Below are positions 42,548-52,251 of a stretch of DNA of 64,000 bases, in pieces. Each line of letters starts with the position of its first letter. The stretch's first letter is position 1. A program made the translations under genes and the position numbers. Below the pieces are notes generated by a model. It had not been told where the DNA came from and did no database searches. It saw only the letters and a program-made list of their open reading frames with translations. Source of the DNA: Paraprevotella sp. (GTDB lineage Bacteria; Bacteroidota; Bacteroidia; Bacteroidales; Bacteroidaceae). Location of the stretch: assembly GCA_017937925.1 (NCBI GenBank), contig JAGBCQ010000019.1, positions 1 through 64,000 of the forward strand. Reading direction: 5' to 3'.

Positions 42548-44014
42548 ATGAATGCATTGTATATCCTTGCAACAATAGCGGTCTATGTGATGATGCTGTT
42601 TGTTGTTGCGCGCCTCGGAAGTGGCAAAGGAGACAACAATGCGTTTTTTCGTGCCGATAAGAAATCACCTTGGTGGGTAGTCGCTTTCGGAATGATAGGC
42701 GCATCGCTTTCGGGCGTAAGTTTTATTTCTGTGCCCGGTATGGTCGTTACCAATGATATGACCTACATGCAATTATGTATCGGGTTCTTCTTTGGTTATC
42801 TTGTCGTTGCATTTGTTTTGTTGCCTCCTTATTACAAAATGAATCTGACTTCCATTTACACCTATTTGGACCGGCGGTTCGGACCGTCAGCGTACCAAAC
42901 CGGAGCATGGACCTTCCTTATCTCAAAACTATTCGGTGCGTCAGTTCGCTTGTTTTTGGTGTGTGTCATTTTACACCGATACGTATTTGACACTATAGGT
43001 TGCCCGTTCGTATTTGTTGTTTGCGGTGTAGTTGGTATCATTTGGTTATATACACTTCGAGGAGGCATCAAATCATTGGTTTGGACTGACGCCTTACAAA
43101 CGTTGTGTCTGATTGTAGCCCTTCTTATGGTGGCGTACCACTTATGCCATTTGAATGGTTTTACGCCCCAAGAGGCTTTTAGTTATATATCGGAGAATCC
43201 GAAAAGTCAGTGGTTCGTTTGGAGTGATTGGGCTTCGCCGCAACATTTTATCAAACAATTCTTAAGCGGTATATTCATTGTCGTTGTAATGACCGGACTG
43301 GATCAAGACATGATGCAAAAGAACCTGACGTGCAAATCTCTGCGTGATGCCCAAAAGGATATGTGTACTTATGGTTTCTTTTTTATTCCCTTGAATTGGT
43401 TGTTTCTGGGTGTTGGTGTACTGATGTTGACTTTTGTCGCAAATGAGGGTATCACTTTGCCCACAAATGGCGATGATATTTTGCCGATGCTTTGTGCCGG
43501 TGGTTATTTGGGCGATGTAGTCCTAATTCTTTTTTCATTCGGAGTTATTTCAGCGGCTTTCAGTAGTGCCGATTCGGCTTTGACAGCATTGACGACATCC
43601 TTTTGTGTTGATATCATTCGTATGAATGATGACAGTTTGACCTCGCAAAAATTACGCAAGAGGGTTCATACTATCATTGCGTTTATGATGATAGTATTGA
43701 TTTTGCTTTTTGAAAGTTTGAACAACACCAGTGTAATTGACGCCATCTATGTTATGGCGTCTTATACCTACGGACCGCTGTTAGGATTGTTCTCTTTTGG
43801 ATTGTTTACCAAACGAACACCAAGAGATCGATGGTTGCCTATTGTTTGTATTCTCAGTCCTTTGTTGTGTTTGGTGGTTGACCATGTAAGTACAATGTGT
43901 TTCAACTACCATATTGGTTATGAGTTATTATTATTGAATGGCTTTCTGACTTTTTGTGGTTTGTTGGTGCTGTCTCATAATGTTCCCACCAAAAAACTAG
44001 TTAAAAGTCGGTGA
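42548..44014 (+). CDS. Sodium:solute symporter (SSS family)
   Basis: This 488-residue inner-membrane protein has ~13 helices and SSSF motifs: DKKSPWWVVAFGMIGASLSG near residues 35-54, GGIKSLVWTDALQ near 175-187 and SFGVISAAFSSADSALTALT near 325-344, which holds the sodium-site serines. It takes up a small solute with sodium. The substrate cannot be read from sequence. It follows the PurF-like gene by 27 bases, but its neighbour downstream is a GH2 enzyme with its own promoter boxes, so a link to sugar uptake is possible though unproven. Confidence 0.9.
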   Translation: MNALYILATIAVYVMMLFVVARLGSGKGDNNAFFRADKKSPWWVVAFGMIGASLSGVSFISVPGMVVTNDMTYMQLCIGFFFGYLVVAFVLLPPYYKMNLTSIYTYLDRRFGPSAYQTGAWTFLISKLFGASVRLFLVCVILHRYVFDTIGCPFVFVVCGVVGIIWLYTLRGGIKSLVWTDALQTLCLIVALLMVAYHLCHLNGFTPQEAFSYISENPKSQWFVWSDWASPQHFIKQFLSGIFIVVVMTGLDQDMMQKNLTCKSLRDAQKDMCTYGFFFIPLNWLFLGVGVLMLTFVANEGITLPTNGDDILPMLCAGGYLGDVVLILFSFGVISAAFSSADSALTALTTSFCVDIIRMNDDSLTSQKLRKRVHTIIAFMMIVLILLFESLNNTSVIDAIYVMASYTYGPLLGLFSFGLFTKRTPRDRWLPIVCILSPLLCLVVDHVSTMCFNYHIGYELLLLNGFLTFCGLLVLSHNVPTKKLVKSR

Positions 44015-44032
44015 CTTTTTATTACTTTATTG

Positions 44033-44058
44033 TATCTTTGTCGGGTAAGCTATCTTTG
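44033..44058 (+). promoter_or_regulatory. Two tandem -7 boxes (TATCTTTG) for the GH2 gene
   Basis: Perfect TATCTTTG boxes occur at 44033-44040 and 44051-44058, 18 bases apart, the second 19 bases before the ATG at 44078. Either or both may drive the gene. Confidence 0.55.
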
Positions 44059-44077
44059 TTTTACCTTAAATGACTAT

Positions 44078-46504
44078 ATGATGAAGAAAAAAATCGTTTC
44101 TATTTTGGTCTGTCTGCTTTGCGGACTTTCAATGAGTGCCCGTCCGTTGTTTGGCGACGCACGTTTATTTGTCAATGATTGGCGTTTTAAGTTACAAGAT
44201 GACGCTGTTATCAAATTGGATGCCAATGTTGAGAAGTGGCGCAAGGTGACGTTGCCCCACGATTGGAGTGTGGAAGGAAAGTACAGTTACACTTTTGCGA
44301 GTGCTACAGGTTATCTGCCCGGTGGTATGGGGTGGTATGCCAAGTCATTCACAGTTCCTCAGGAGAGTAAGGGAAAGAAAGTGTTTATTTACTTTGAAGG
44401 AGTATATAACCGCAGTAAAGTTTATTTGAATGGTCATTTGTTGGGTGAGCGCCCCAATGGTTATGTGTCGTTCATGTATGATTTGACTCCTTATTTGAGG
44501 TATGGTGATGAAGTGAACGACTTGCGTGTACAAGTCGATCACACCAAGTACAATGACTCCCGTTGGTACACCGGTTCCGGTATCTATCGTGATGTCTATT
44601 TGGTTACGGCAGATCCTACTCACGTTGATTTATGGGGAACTTACTGTATCACTGAGAATGTAACGTCGAAGAAAGCAGATTTTGTGGTGCAGACCACTTT
44701 GCGTAACGAACAAGATAAAAAGGTAAAGGCGCAAGTAGAGTTGACTTTGTCAGAGAAAGCAACCGGAAAACTTGTAGCTCAAAGTAAGAAGAGCATCGGA
44801 CTAGTGGCGAACGATTCTGTGGTGGTTAAACAAGTGATGAAAGTGAAAAGTCCCAAGATGTGGAGCATCAAGAATCCTCAACTCTATACCTTGCGCACCA
44901 CGTTGTACGTTGATGGCAAGCCAACGGAAACCAATGAAATCAGTACGGGAGTACGCACACTACGTTACGATCCCAATGAAGGTTTCTTCCTGAACGGGGA
45001 GAATACCAAATTGAAAGGTGTGTGCATTCATCACGATGCGGGATGTTTAGGCGCCGCAGTACCACGCGAGGTGTGGAAACGCCGTTTGGAACGCTTGCAG
45101 GATATGGGATGTAATGCCATCAGAATGAGTCATAACCCACAGGCACCCGATGTATATGAATTGTGTGATGAAATGGGATTTGTTGTAATGGACGAGGCGT
45201 TCGATGAATGGGAGTACCCGAAACGCAAGTGGGTAGAAGGTTGGAATGTAGGTAAACCCGGTTATGACGGCAGTGCTGATTTCTTCAATGAGTGGTGTGA
45301 GCGTGACTTGCGCGACATGATATTGCGCGACCGCAATCATCCATCCATCATTATGTGGAGCATCGGTAACGAGGTGGACTATCCTAACGACCCTTATTCA
45401 CATCCTGTTTTGGAAACCGGAACCATCAATCAACCGGTTCATGGCGGTTATTTGAAAGATGCACCAAAAGCTGAACGCCTCAGCGAGATTTCCGCTAAGT
45501 TAGCGAAGGTGGTAAAGACCTACGACCTCTCACGTCCTGTGACGGCTGCTTTAGCGGGAGTCATCATGAGTAATCACACCGACTATCCTTTCAATGTAGA
45601 TATATGCGGTTACAATTATACTGAGAACAGATACGAACTCGACCACAAGACATATCCTAATCGTGTGATTTATGGAAGTGAGACAGGGCGTGGAATCAAT
45701 GAATGGAAAGCGGTGCGTGACAGTAAATATATTTTCGCCCAATTCATTTGGACCGGATTGGACTATTTGGGTGAATCAGGCCGTTATCCGTCAAGAGGTT
45801 TGAATACGGGTATGATAGACTTCGCCGGATTCTTGAAACCCGAAGGTTACTTACGTAAAGTCATGTGGAGCGAGGAGCCGGTGGCTTATGTTGGTACTAC
45901 CATACCGCCAAGAGGCGGACGTGGCTATCAGCGTGGTGCCCAACCGATGTGGAACTATCGTGATGGAATGGAAATAGCGGCCGTGGCAAGTTTCAATACA
46001 CCTTATGCCCGTTTGGTATTGAATGGAAAGGTAGTAGGAGAGGAGAGACCTTACAACAGTGATACTTACATGACATCGTGGGTTATTCCATACGAAAAAG
46101 GAACTCTGACAGTTGAAGGTTTGAACGAGGAACGAGAGGTAGTGACAGAATATACCTTGAAGACCACAGGACGACCCGACTCCATTGCTGCTCAAGTAGA
46201 TAATGACGAAATTTCATGCAATAGAGGTGTTGCGCAGATAGAGATACAAATCGTTGATGAGAACGGTTTGCCGGTCTTCTTGGCAGACAACAAGATACAA
46301 TGTATGACATTCGGACCAATTCGCTTGTTAGGATTAGAATCGGGAAGCAACTCTGACATGACCGACAACAAGGCAAGAAGTAAACGAGTGCATAACGGCA
46401 GGTTGGTTGCCTATGTTCAAGCAACCGGAGAACCGGGACGTGCAGGTATCTCATTTACGTCGGCTTGGTTGAAGCCATGCTTAGTAAAAATAGAGGTAAA
46501 ATAA
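44078..46504 (+). CDS. Glycoside hydrolase family 2 protein (probable beta-galactosidase)
   Basis: The ATG at 44078 gives a signal peptide (MMKKKIVSILVCLLCGLSMSA), so the enzyme is exported. The layout is GH2: jelly-roll domain (LPHDWSVEGKYS; ESKGKKVFIYFEGVYNRSKV), Ig-like domain, then a TIM barrel with the acid/base Glu in SIGNEVDYPND near residue 430 and the nucleophile Glu in YGSETGRG near 534. C-terminal Ig-like domains follow (MEIAAVASFNTPYARLVLNG). At 808 residues it fits the exported Bacteroidetes GH2 group; beta-galactosidase is likely but other beta-glycosidase activities occur in the family. A strong terminator lies 18 bases downstream. Confidence 0.9.
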   Translation: MMKKKIVSILVCLLCGLSMSARPLFGDARLFVNDWRFKLQDDAVIKLDANVEKWRKVTLPHDWSVEGKYSYTFASATGYLPGGMGWYAKSFTVPQESKGKKVFIYFEGVYNRSKVYLNGHLLGERPNGYVSFMYDLTPYLRYGDEVNDLRVQVDHTKYNDSRWYTGSGIYRDVYLVTADPTHVDLWGTYCITENVTSKKADFVVQTTLRNEQDKKVKAQVELTLSEKATGKLVAQSKKSIGLVANDSVVVKQVMKVKSPKMWSIKNPQLYTLRTTLYVDGKPTETNEISTGVRTLRYDPNEGFFLNGENTKLKGVCIHHDAGCLGAAVPREVWKRRLERLQDMGCNAIRMSHNPQAPDVYELCDEMGFVVMDEAFDEWEYPKRKWVEGWNVGKPGYDGSADFFNEWCERDLRDMILRDRNHPSIIMWSIGNEVDYPNDPYSHPVLETGTINQPVHGGYLKDAPKAERLSEISAKLAKVVKTYDLSRPVTAALAGVIMSNHTDYPFNVDICGYNYTENRYELDHKTYPNRVIYGSETGRGINEWKAVRDSKYIFAQFIWTGLDYLGESGRYPSRGLNTGMIDFAGFLKPEGYLRKVMWSEEPVAYVGTTIPPRGGRGYQRGAQPMWNYRDGMEIAAVASFNTPYARLVLNGKVVGEERPYNSDTYMTSWVIPYEKGTLTVEGLNEEREVVTEYTLKTTGRPDSIAAQVDNDEISCNRGVAQIEIQIVDENGLPVFLADNKIQCMTFGPIRLLGLESGSNSDMTDNKARSKRVHNGRLVAYVQATGEPGRAGISFTSAWLKPCLVKIEVK

Positions 46505-46522
46505 GAGTTATATGAAATAAGG

Positions 46523-46549
46523 AAAGCACCGCTCGAAAAGCGGTGCTTT
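46523..46549 (+). terminator. Terminator hairpin after the GH2 gene
   Basis: AAAGCACCGCT (46523-46533) pairs with AGCGGTGCTTT (46539-46549) with a 5-base loop; A and T runs at each end could let it work for both strands. Confidence 0.8.
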
Positions 46550-46555
46550 CGTCGT

Positions 46556-46637
46556 TAAAATGACGGACGTCCGGCGTCGCGACGACAGACGTCCGTCATC
46601 AAATTTTCGGACGTCCGTCATTTTGGTGATGAAAGGA
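46556..46637. repeat. GACGGACGTCCGTC palindromic repeats after GH2
   Basis: The units GACGGACGTCCGGCGTCGCG, GACAGACGTCCGTC and CGGACGTCCGTC occur one after another, each close to a palindrome. This is the best preserved of the three loci of this family (the others are near 3349-3425 and 22528-22593). Confidence 0.75.
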
Positions 46638-46657
46638 GGGAGTGAAAACACTCTTCT

Positions 46658-48976
46658 TTAGTACGTTTTACCGTCGGGTAATCTTACAAGTCCGAGTTTC
46701 TTCACATATTGACTTTCGTCGAGCTTTTTGAAACTACGTTTCCTGCTTTTGCCCACGATATTGTCAATACCTATGGCGCCGTATGCATCTTCCATTCTGA
46801 ACAACGGGTCGAGAGCGCTGGCTGTACACCAAGGTAGCCAAAGGTTGACACCGTCACCGCGGTGTGTGACAAGACGGATGGCTTCACGTTGCAAACCTCT
46901 TAACGGATAACCAAGTGAACCATCGTAGTTCATCGTCTGTTTGGTGTTCTTCTCCAATAGTTTGGCTATGCGTAGGAAATACTCGTCACCGGTAAGGTTA
47001 TACAAACGCAGGTACTCAAACGAATTGTATGAGAAACCACAATCGGCGCCGGAATGTCCGGTAGCAATAATCGTGATGCCCACAGTTGACTTTTTCAAAG
47101 GCCATGGCATGTTGAGCGTCGTACCCGTTTCCCATGGAATGTTCCAAGCGTACATGTAGCTGACAGTGTAGTAAGCCGCTTGCTTTGCCGCTTCCAAATA
47201 CTTATCGTTGCCTGTCAGGTCGTAGGCTGCAAGCATCGCCTCAATCATTTTTTGTCCACTCTCCCTATCCTTTATGTAAGGATTGTCTATAACCGAACCA
47301 ATATATTTATAGTTGTTGTGAATGTGTTGCAAACACCAATCGGCAGCTTTGACAATGGCGTCATAGTAGGTCGTTTTGCGAGTGGCGCCATACATATTGC
47401 TCAAGAAACGGATGATGTTGCTTGTCAAGTATGAACCGGCATCTGCCACATTGCCATCATTATAATAAGACTTCGGAAAACTGCCATCACTTTGTTGTTG
47501 TTTAACCATCCAGTCAGCTGCATTCTTGCAATATCTCAACCAATTGGCATGACTGCCGGGATGATGTGCTTCGGCACACGACCATGCCAATATCATGGCT
47601 TCCATGCCACCTTGCATATTGCGCAGGTCGTTGCTGTTGCGCCATGAGTTCCATGGTGCGATGTCGTACCATATTCTGGGCATGCCTACTTCGTTGGCGC
47701 TGTTGTTCGCCCAGAAATCAAGAATTTGCTCTCCCTTTTTGCGATAGGTCGCATTGTTGTTGTCAAGACCATAGCGATAAAGATAATAACCGCATGAGGC
47801 TTGCATACCTACAAAACCCATATCAAAGGATGTTTCATGCACCTCACCATTATCCACAAAGACAGAGAAAGGAAATCCCGGTGCATTCTCGGACTTTAAC
47901 CAATAGTGGTCAAGAGTTTCGATGCTTGCTTCAAGTACATCTTTGCTGTCAACATCCAATTCTTCGGGAGAATAGAGGTCGAAAGCAGTGCGCCAATGGT
48001 CACGTTGCGCTTCAGCGAAGCCCTCATTTTTGGAAGCGAAGAACTCTATGTCATATTTCTGATGCACACCTTTATTGATTGTCGTACTGCGACGTGCCCA
48101 TACTTTTTCAGCATGACCGCCACCATCGGAATAGCTCCTTTCGCCTTCGCTACCCGGATAACAATAAGTCAGAGCGGGTGCATTACCTTTTAAGTTATAG
48201 CCAATAGAGGCATAATTGAAGTAGGGCGAAGTTTGGTGGTTGTTACCCCAATCGCTAGAGAGTGTTTTGGGATTCAGGTTATGGTCGATGATGGAAAGTG
48301 AAACGTGGGTTTCCTTGTCGCGCATCATAGCGAGCGGTAATGCCATGCGTTCTTCACGCGCCAAAATCCAATCGTCAGTCCAATCGGAACCTATAGAAGC
48401 CGCCGTCATATTACTACCGTCGATGAAAATAAGTGAAGGTACGTAATATTCATTCATCGTATATTGTTGTGCCGATGCTTTACGAATCATGACGTAACTG
48501 TTGAAAGCACCGTCGGCAGCGTTTTTACGAGTGACATTGATGTCGCGTGATAAACGCAAAGTTCCACGCTCTGGAGGACAAGTGTAAGTATCCGTAACAA
48601 GGAATTTACTTCGTTTCTCCGATGTAATTGTAACATACGCTATGAGTGAGTCGCCCAACGGACTGACAACGGCACTATCGTATGGTTTTGTGTACCATGA
48701 TGAGGAGGAAAGGTCTGCACTCCACACTTCCAAACCTATCATGGAATGATGTTGTGGAAGGTATTTCTGTCCGTGGCAATTTAAAGAAGCAACGTAACCA
48801 CTGTCTGTTTCATTCAATAACAATGCTATGGAGGAGTTCCCAAATTCGTGGTTCCCGATGATGCGTGTCATCTTTTGTTTGGGGGACTGCATACCGATGT
48901 TGAGCGCAGTCAAACTTTCGTCGGTGCAGGATATGCACAGTGTGAAAGCCAATATACTTATCAGTTTAGTTTTCAT
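46658..48976 (-). CDS. Lipoprotein with probable (alpha/alpha)-barrel glycosidase fold, family not recognised
   Basis: The 772-residue product has a lipoprotein signal ending LCISC (Cys at 17). A beta-rich N-terminal half (to ~330) precedes a helical C-terminal half with repeats typical of six-hairpin glycosidases: NAADWMVKQQQSDGSFPKSY, AADWCLQHIHNNY, MIEAMLAAYDLTGNDKYLEA and FEYLRLYNLTGDEYFLRIA. I cannot name the GH family. Its ATG overlaps the stop of the GH51 arabinofuranosidase gene (ATGA), so the two are translated together and probably act on the same arabinose-containing glycan. It would be anchored in the outer membrane or periplasm. Confidence 0.7.
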   Translation of the reverse strand: MKTKLISILAFTLCISCTDESLTALNIGMQSPKQKMTRIIGNHEFGNSSIALLLNETDSGYVASLNCHGQKYLPQHHSMIGLEVWSADLSSSSWYTKPYDSAVVSPLGDSLIAYVTITSEKRSKFLVTDTYTCPPERGTLRLSRDINVTRKNAADGAFNSYVMIRKASAQQYTMNEYYVPSLIFIDGSNMTAASIGSDWTDDWILAREERMALPLAMMRDKETHVSLSIIDHNLNPKTLSSDWGNNHQTSPYFNYASIGYNLKGNAPALTYCYPGSEGERSYSDGGGHAEKVWARRSTTINKGVHQKYDIEFFASKNEGFAEAQRDHWRTAFDLYSPEELDVDSKDVLEASIETLDHYWLKSENAPGFPFSVFVDNGEVHETSFDMGFVGMQASCGYYLYRYGLDNNNATYRKKGEQILDFWANNSANEVGMPRIWYDIAPWNSWRNSNDLRNMQGGMEAMILAWSCAEAHHPGSHANWLRYCKNAADWMVKQQQSDGSFPKSYYNDGNVADAGSYLTSNIIRFLSNMYGATRKTTYYDAIVKAADWCLQHIHNNYKYIGSVIDNPYIKDRESGQKMIEAMLAAYDLTGNDKYLEAAKQAAYYTVSYMYAWNIPWETGTTLNMPWPLKKSTVGITIIATGHSGADCGFSYNSFEYLRLYNLTGDEYFLRIAKLLEKNTKQTMNYDGSLGYPLRGLQREAIRLVTHRGDGVNLWLPWCTASALDPLFRMEDAYGAIGIDNIVGKSRKRSFKKLDESQYVKKLGLVRLPDGKTY

Positions 48977-51900
48977 TTTATCAATTGCACTTGTCCGTTA
49001 ATAATATAGATACCTTTGGTCGGATTGACTACTTTTCTTCCGCTCAAATCGTATATATCCTTGCTACCTGTTTTTTCGCTTTTAACTTCTACGATGTCCG
49101 TTCCCAAAGGACGGTAATAAAGACGGACGTTGTCCAAACAGGTCCAGTCAATATCAACTTTTGCAGATTTACTGAATCCGATGCGTACTGTGCCACCTTC
49201 CGTACTGAGTGTTTTTACGATAGGTTCATTCTTATAGGCATCTTTGATGTTAAAGGCTACGTTTGCAGCGCCCATATTATCAGGATAAGTATAAGACGGT
49301 GTATAGACGTATGGCGAACTCTCATCATACAATGACATGAAGGATTTAGATTCCGATTTACCGTCAATATAGAGATAGTAACGTGGGTGGAGCAGTTCAG
49401 TTCCGTTCACATGAGCCGGGTACGCATTGTCAATACCGCCAAACCGATAGAAGCCGTTTATTACAAACTTATATTCTCCTGCCGGCATATTTGAAAGGAT
49501 TTGGTAAGTGTTGAATGTCGTGTTGAAGAACTCGGCTACGTTACCATTGGTATTAGAAAAGTTGCCCGTCCAGCCTTTCTGTCCTTCTGAGAAGTCAGGA
49601 TTGATAATCTTATCTGTGATGTCCTGCCAACCTTCATCGTCCGTTGTTTTATCGGCGTTGATGTCCTCGCTAACGTTCGTAACCGGAATACGGAGTACGC
49701 TCAGTGAGTAGGCCGGAACGTTGTAGGTGAATCCTTTGTCGTCTTTGCTGTCAGGTGTGAAAGTAGAAGATTTGGGACTTACGACAAATTGGTTTTGCAT
49801 GATGTTTTCATCATTGCCACTGCCACTTGTAAGAACGTCTAATTTGACGGCGCCATCCAACTCAAAATCAGCGAAATTAAGACTCGTTTCCTGAGCTGCA
49901 CCGTAGGGGTTTATCAGTTTTACAATGAGTTCGTCCTCTGCCTCATTAAGAGCGGCACAAGTGAATACTTTTTTGGTGTTAATCAAGCCTACCTGATGGT
50001 AGAGGGAGTCGCCGATGTAACAATATACTTGATCGCTTGACTTGACTATTTTCAGACGGTATTTTTCTCCTGTATTGATACTGCCGCCCTTTTCTGCCAA
50101 GATTTGTTTAACACCATCCACGCATTGTTCTACTGCGTGTCGTGTGTTGTTCCATCCACCTATGTTCCACCAAACATAGTTGTTGGGGTCGTTGTAGCTG
50201 AAAGCGATGAGAAAACCTTCGGCACCACTGTTCTTAGTGGCGTCAAGTTCAATGGTACAATCCTCACCGGTCAAGTTATAACAAACATTACAATTACCGT
50301 ACATTGTAGAACTTGTTTGGTTCAATGCACCATTGTTGATGTTCCAAGTACCGCCCGTAGCATTCCAATCCAATTGGTAAGCATCGGCATCGGAGAAGTC
50401 GGTAGAGTAAGTTTCCACCCCGTCCTTGTCCTTTACGACGATGTTGTCATAGGTCACGGAAGTACCCCATGAACTCAATCCAAAGTGAGTGTCACGAACA
50501 TTATTGGTATTGCCCTTTTCTTCCCAGGTGATGTTTTGGTGTCCCAAATGGTTTGCCATCAGTTTCTGTACCCAATAGCCCGGTGTGCCAAAGGCAGAGT
50601 AAGAATTGAATCTTATCATGTCGGGCATCCATGGCCATGCGTGGTTCTCATTACAGAATAGAGGAGCGTATGATGCCATGACGCACACATCGGAGTTGCG
50701 TTCCATACCTGCCATGTAAATAGCCTCGGCAAGTGCAGCATTGAGATTACCCCATGAACCGAAGTCACTCGTTACGGCGTACTCACCGGCATATACCTTA
50801 TAACCATTGCGGTTGTAAGTGTCGTATTTGTTATATTGACGGCGGAACCATTCGGTACTTCTGTAGTAATGCTCATCTACAATCTCAACAGGGTTGCCGT
50901 TTCTCCATGTCGGGTCGTCAGTAGCCCATGACTCTACGTTACCGATTAGAATCATATCCGGATATTTCTCCTTGATAGCCTTATAAAAAGCAGCGTATCG
51001 CTCTGCGTAATGGTCGCTCATGTCGCCGTTATCCCAAGAGATGAAGTTGTAGTTCTCGTTACCGATTTCAAGCAGTCGCAAGTTGAACGGTTCGGGATGA
51101 CCATTCTCAGCGCGTAGTTTGCCATAAGGGGTAGTAATATCTCCATTGGCGTATTCAATGGCGTCGAGCGCTTCTTGGATGTACTCGTCTATGTCGGTGT
51201 AGGGTTGGAACCAACCGTGTCCTAATCCTATATTACATACGAAAAGCGGTTCTGCGCCGAGGTCCTCAGAGAATTGCAGCATTTCATGATAACCGAATCC
51301 ATCGCTCACACGGTATCCCCAATTGACGTTCATGTGACCGGGACGTTCCTCGATAGGACCTATTGTCTTTTTCCATTCAAAGCGGTTGGTCTTGTCATTC
51401 TGCCAAGTGCCTTCAACGTAACAACCTCCGGGAAAACGTACGAATCTCGGAGTGAGCGTTTCCAACATCTCTGCCAAGTCTTTGCGACAACCATTTTCTC
51501 TATTTTTGTAGGTAGGTGGCATCAGACTAACGACATCCAAGTAAATAACCATCTTTTCTAAGCCCTTTATTGCTAACCAACCTTTGGTATTGCTTGCTGT
51601 GGCTGTGATTTTGACGGTATATTTTTGCCATTCCGATGTCAGTGCGATGTCGAACTCAGTCCTTCCTAAATTCTCGAAACCATCGTTTTGTAACTCAGCC
51701 CACATCTTACCGGAATAGGTGCCGTCGGTCTTAGCCCAAAAAGTCAGGGTATAAACTTCATCCTTTACGATATTCATGCCCCAAAAGCCCTCGTTGCGAA
51801 TACCGGCATTGTATTCATTGATATTGACTTTCAATGCAAATCCTTGTTGGGCGTTTAACAAACCCGTGTTGACAAGAGAGAATCCCATATCTCCAAGTCC

Positions 51901-52137
51901 CCACCAACAATCCGCATTGGTGGCGTTGTCCTCAAACGAACGGTTGCGGATAAGTTCTGCATAAAGACCACCGTCGCCACCATGGTTGATTTCTTCATAA
52001 AAAATACCGTAGTGCAGATTACTAATCTTTGGACCTCTTTTAGCTGTTGAGAATGTCAGTGACGGTTGAGCGAGGATGCCACTCACCATGCAACTTAACA
52101 ATACAAGAAGTGTGCTTTTCAATGTTAAACCTTTCAT
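48973..52137 (-). CDS. Exported GH51 alpha-L-arabinofuranosidase, multidomain
   Basis: The ATG at 52137 gives a signal peptide (MKGLTLKSTLLVLLSCMVSGILA). GH51 features are YGIFYEEINHGGDGGLYAEL near residues 40-59, a carbohydrate-binding jelly-roll insert (~75-205), the acid/base Glu in LEIGNENYNF near 357 and the nucleophile Glu in VDEHYYRS near 419. A concanavalin/LamG-like domain (~560-715) is placed inside the catalytic C-terminal sheet, and a further module precedes a sorting tail (IYDLSGRKV...GIYIINGQ). It releases arabinose from arabinan or arabinoxylan. Length 1054 is larger than usual (~500-660) because of the inserts. A -7 box is at 52169-52176. Confidence 0.92.
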   Translation of the reverse strand: MKGLTLKSTLLVLLSCMVSGILAQPSLTFSTAKRGPKISNLHYGIFYEEINHGGDGGLYAELIRNRSFEDNATNADCWWGLGDMGFSLVNTGLLNAQQGFALKVNINEYNAGIRNEGFWGMNIVKDEVYTLTFWAKTDGTYSGKMWAELQNDGFENLGRTEFDIALTSEWQKYTVKITATASNTKGWLAIKGLEKMVIYLDVVSLMPPTYKNRENGCRKDLAEMLETLTPRFVRFPGGCYVEGTWQNDKTNRFEWKKTIGPIEERPGHMNVNWGYRVSDGFGYHEMLQFSEDLGAEPLFVCNIGLGHGWFQPYTDIDEYIQEALDAIEYANGDITTPYGKLRAENGHPEPFNLRLLEIGNENYNFISWDNGDMSDHYAERYAAFYKAIKEKYPDMILIGNVESWATDDPTWRNGNPVEIVDEHYYRSTEWFRRQYNKYDTYNRNGYKVYAGEYAVTSDFGSWGNLNAALAEAIYMAGMERNSDVCVMASYAPLFCNENHAWPWMPDMIRFNSYSAFGTPGYWVQKLMANHLGHQNITWEEKGNTNNVRDTHFGLSSWGTSVTYDNIVVKDKDGVETYSTDFSDADAYQLDWNATGGTWNINNGALNQTSSTMYGNCNVCYNLTGEDCTIELDATKNSGAEGFLIAFSYNDPNNYVWWNIGGWNNTRHAVEQCVDGVKQILAEKGGSINTGEKYRLKIVKSSDQVYCYIGDSLYHQVGLINTKKVFTCAALNEAEDELIVKLINPYGAAQETSLNFADFELDGAVKLDVLTSGSGNDENIMQNQFVVSPKSSTFTPDSKDDKGFTYNVPAYSLSVLRIPVTNVSEDINADKTTDDEGWQDITDKIINPDFSEGQKGWTGNFSNTNGNVAEFFNTTFNTYQILSNMPAGEYKFVINGFYRFGGIDNAYPAHVNGTELLHPRYYLYIDGKSESKSFMSLYDESSPYVYTPSYTYPDNMGAANVAFNIKDAYKNEPIVKTLSTEGGTVRIGFSKSAKVDIDWTCLDNVRLYYRPLGTDIVEVKSEKTGSKDIYDLSGRKVVNPTKGIYIINGQVQLIK

Positions 52138-52168
52138 ATTATGTTTCAATCTTAAAATTTGTTTGCTA

Positions 52169-52176
52169 CAAAAGTA
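52169..52176 (-). promoter_or_regulatory. -7 box (TACTTTTG) for the GH51 gene pair
   Basis: A perfect minus-strand TAnnTTTG, 31 bases before the ATG at 52137. The HTCS gene upstream reads the same way, but the 114-base gap and this box suggest a separate promoter. Confidence 0.5.
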
Positions 52177-52251
52177 TTGAAATACTCTCAAAAAATATGA
52201 GAATAATCGTTCATAGATTTGTATTTATCTTGCAAAGATGGGCGAAACCCT

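Noticed and set aside
47566..48078. 170-residue frame antisense to the glycosidase-like lipoprotein
   Set aside because: Composition (Cys, His, Arg rich) and position show it to be a shadow of the long conserved gene on the other strand.
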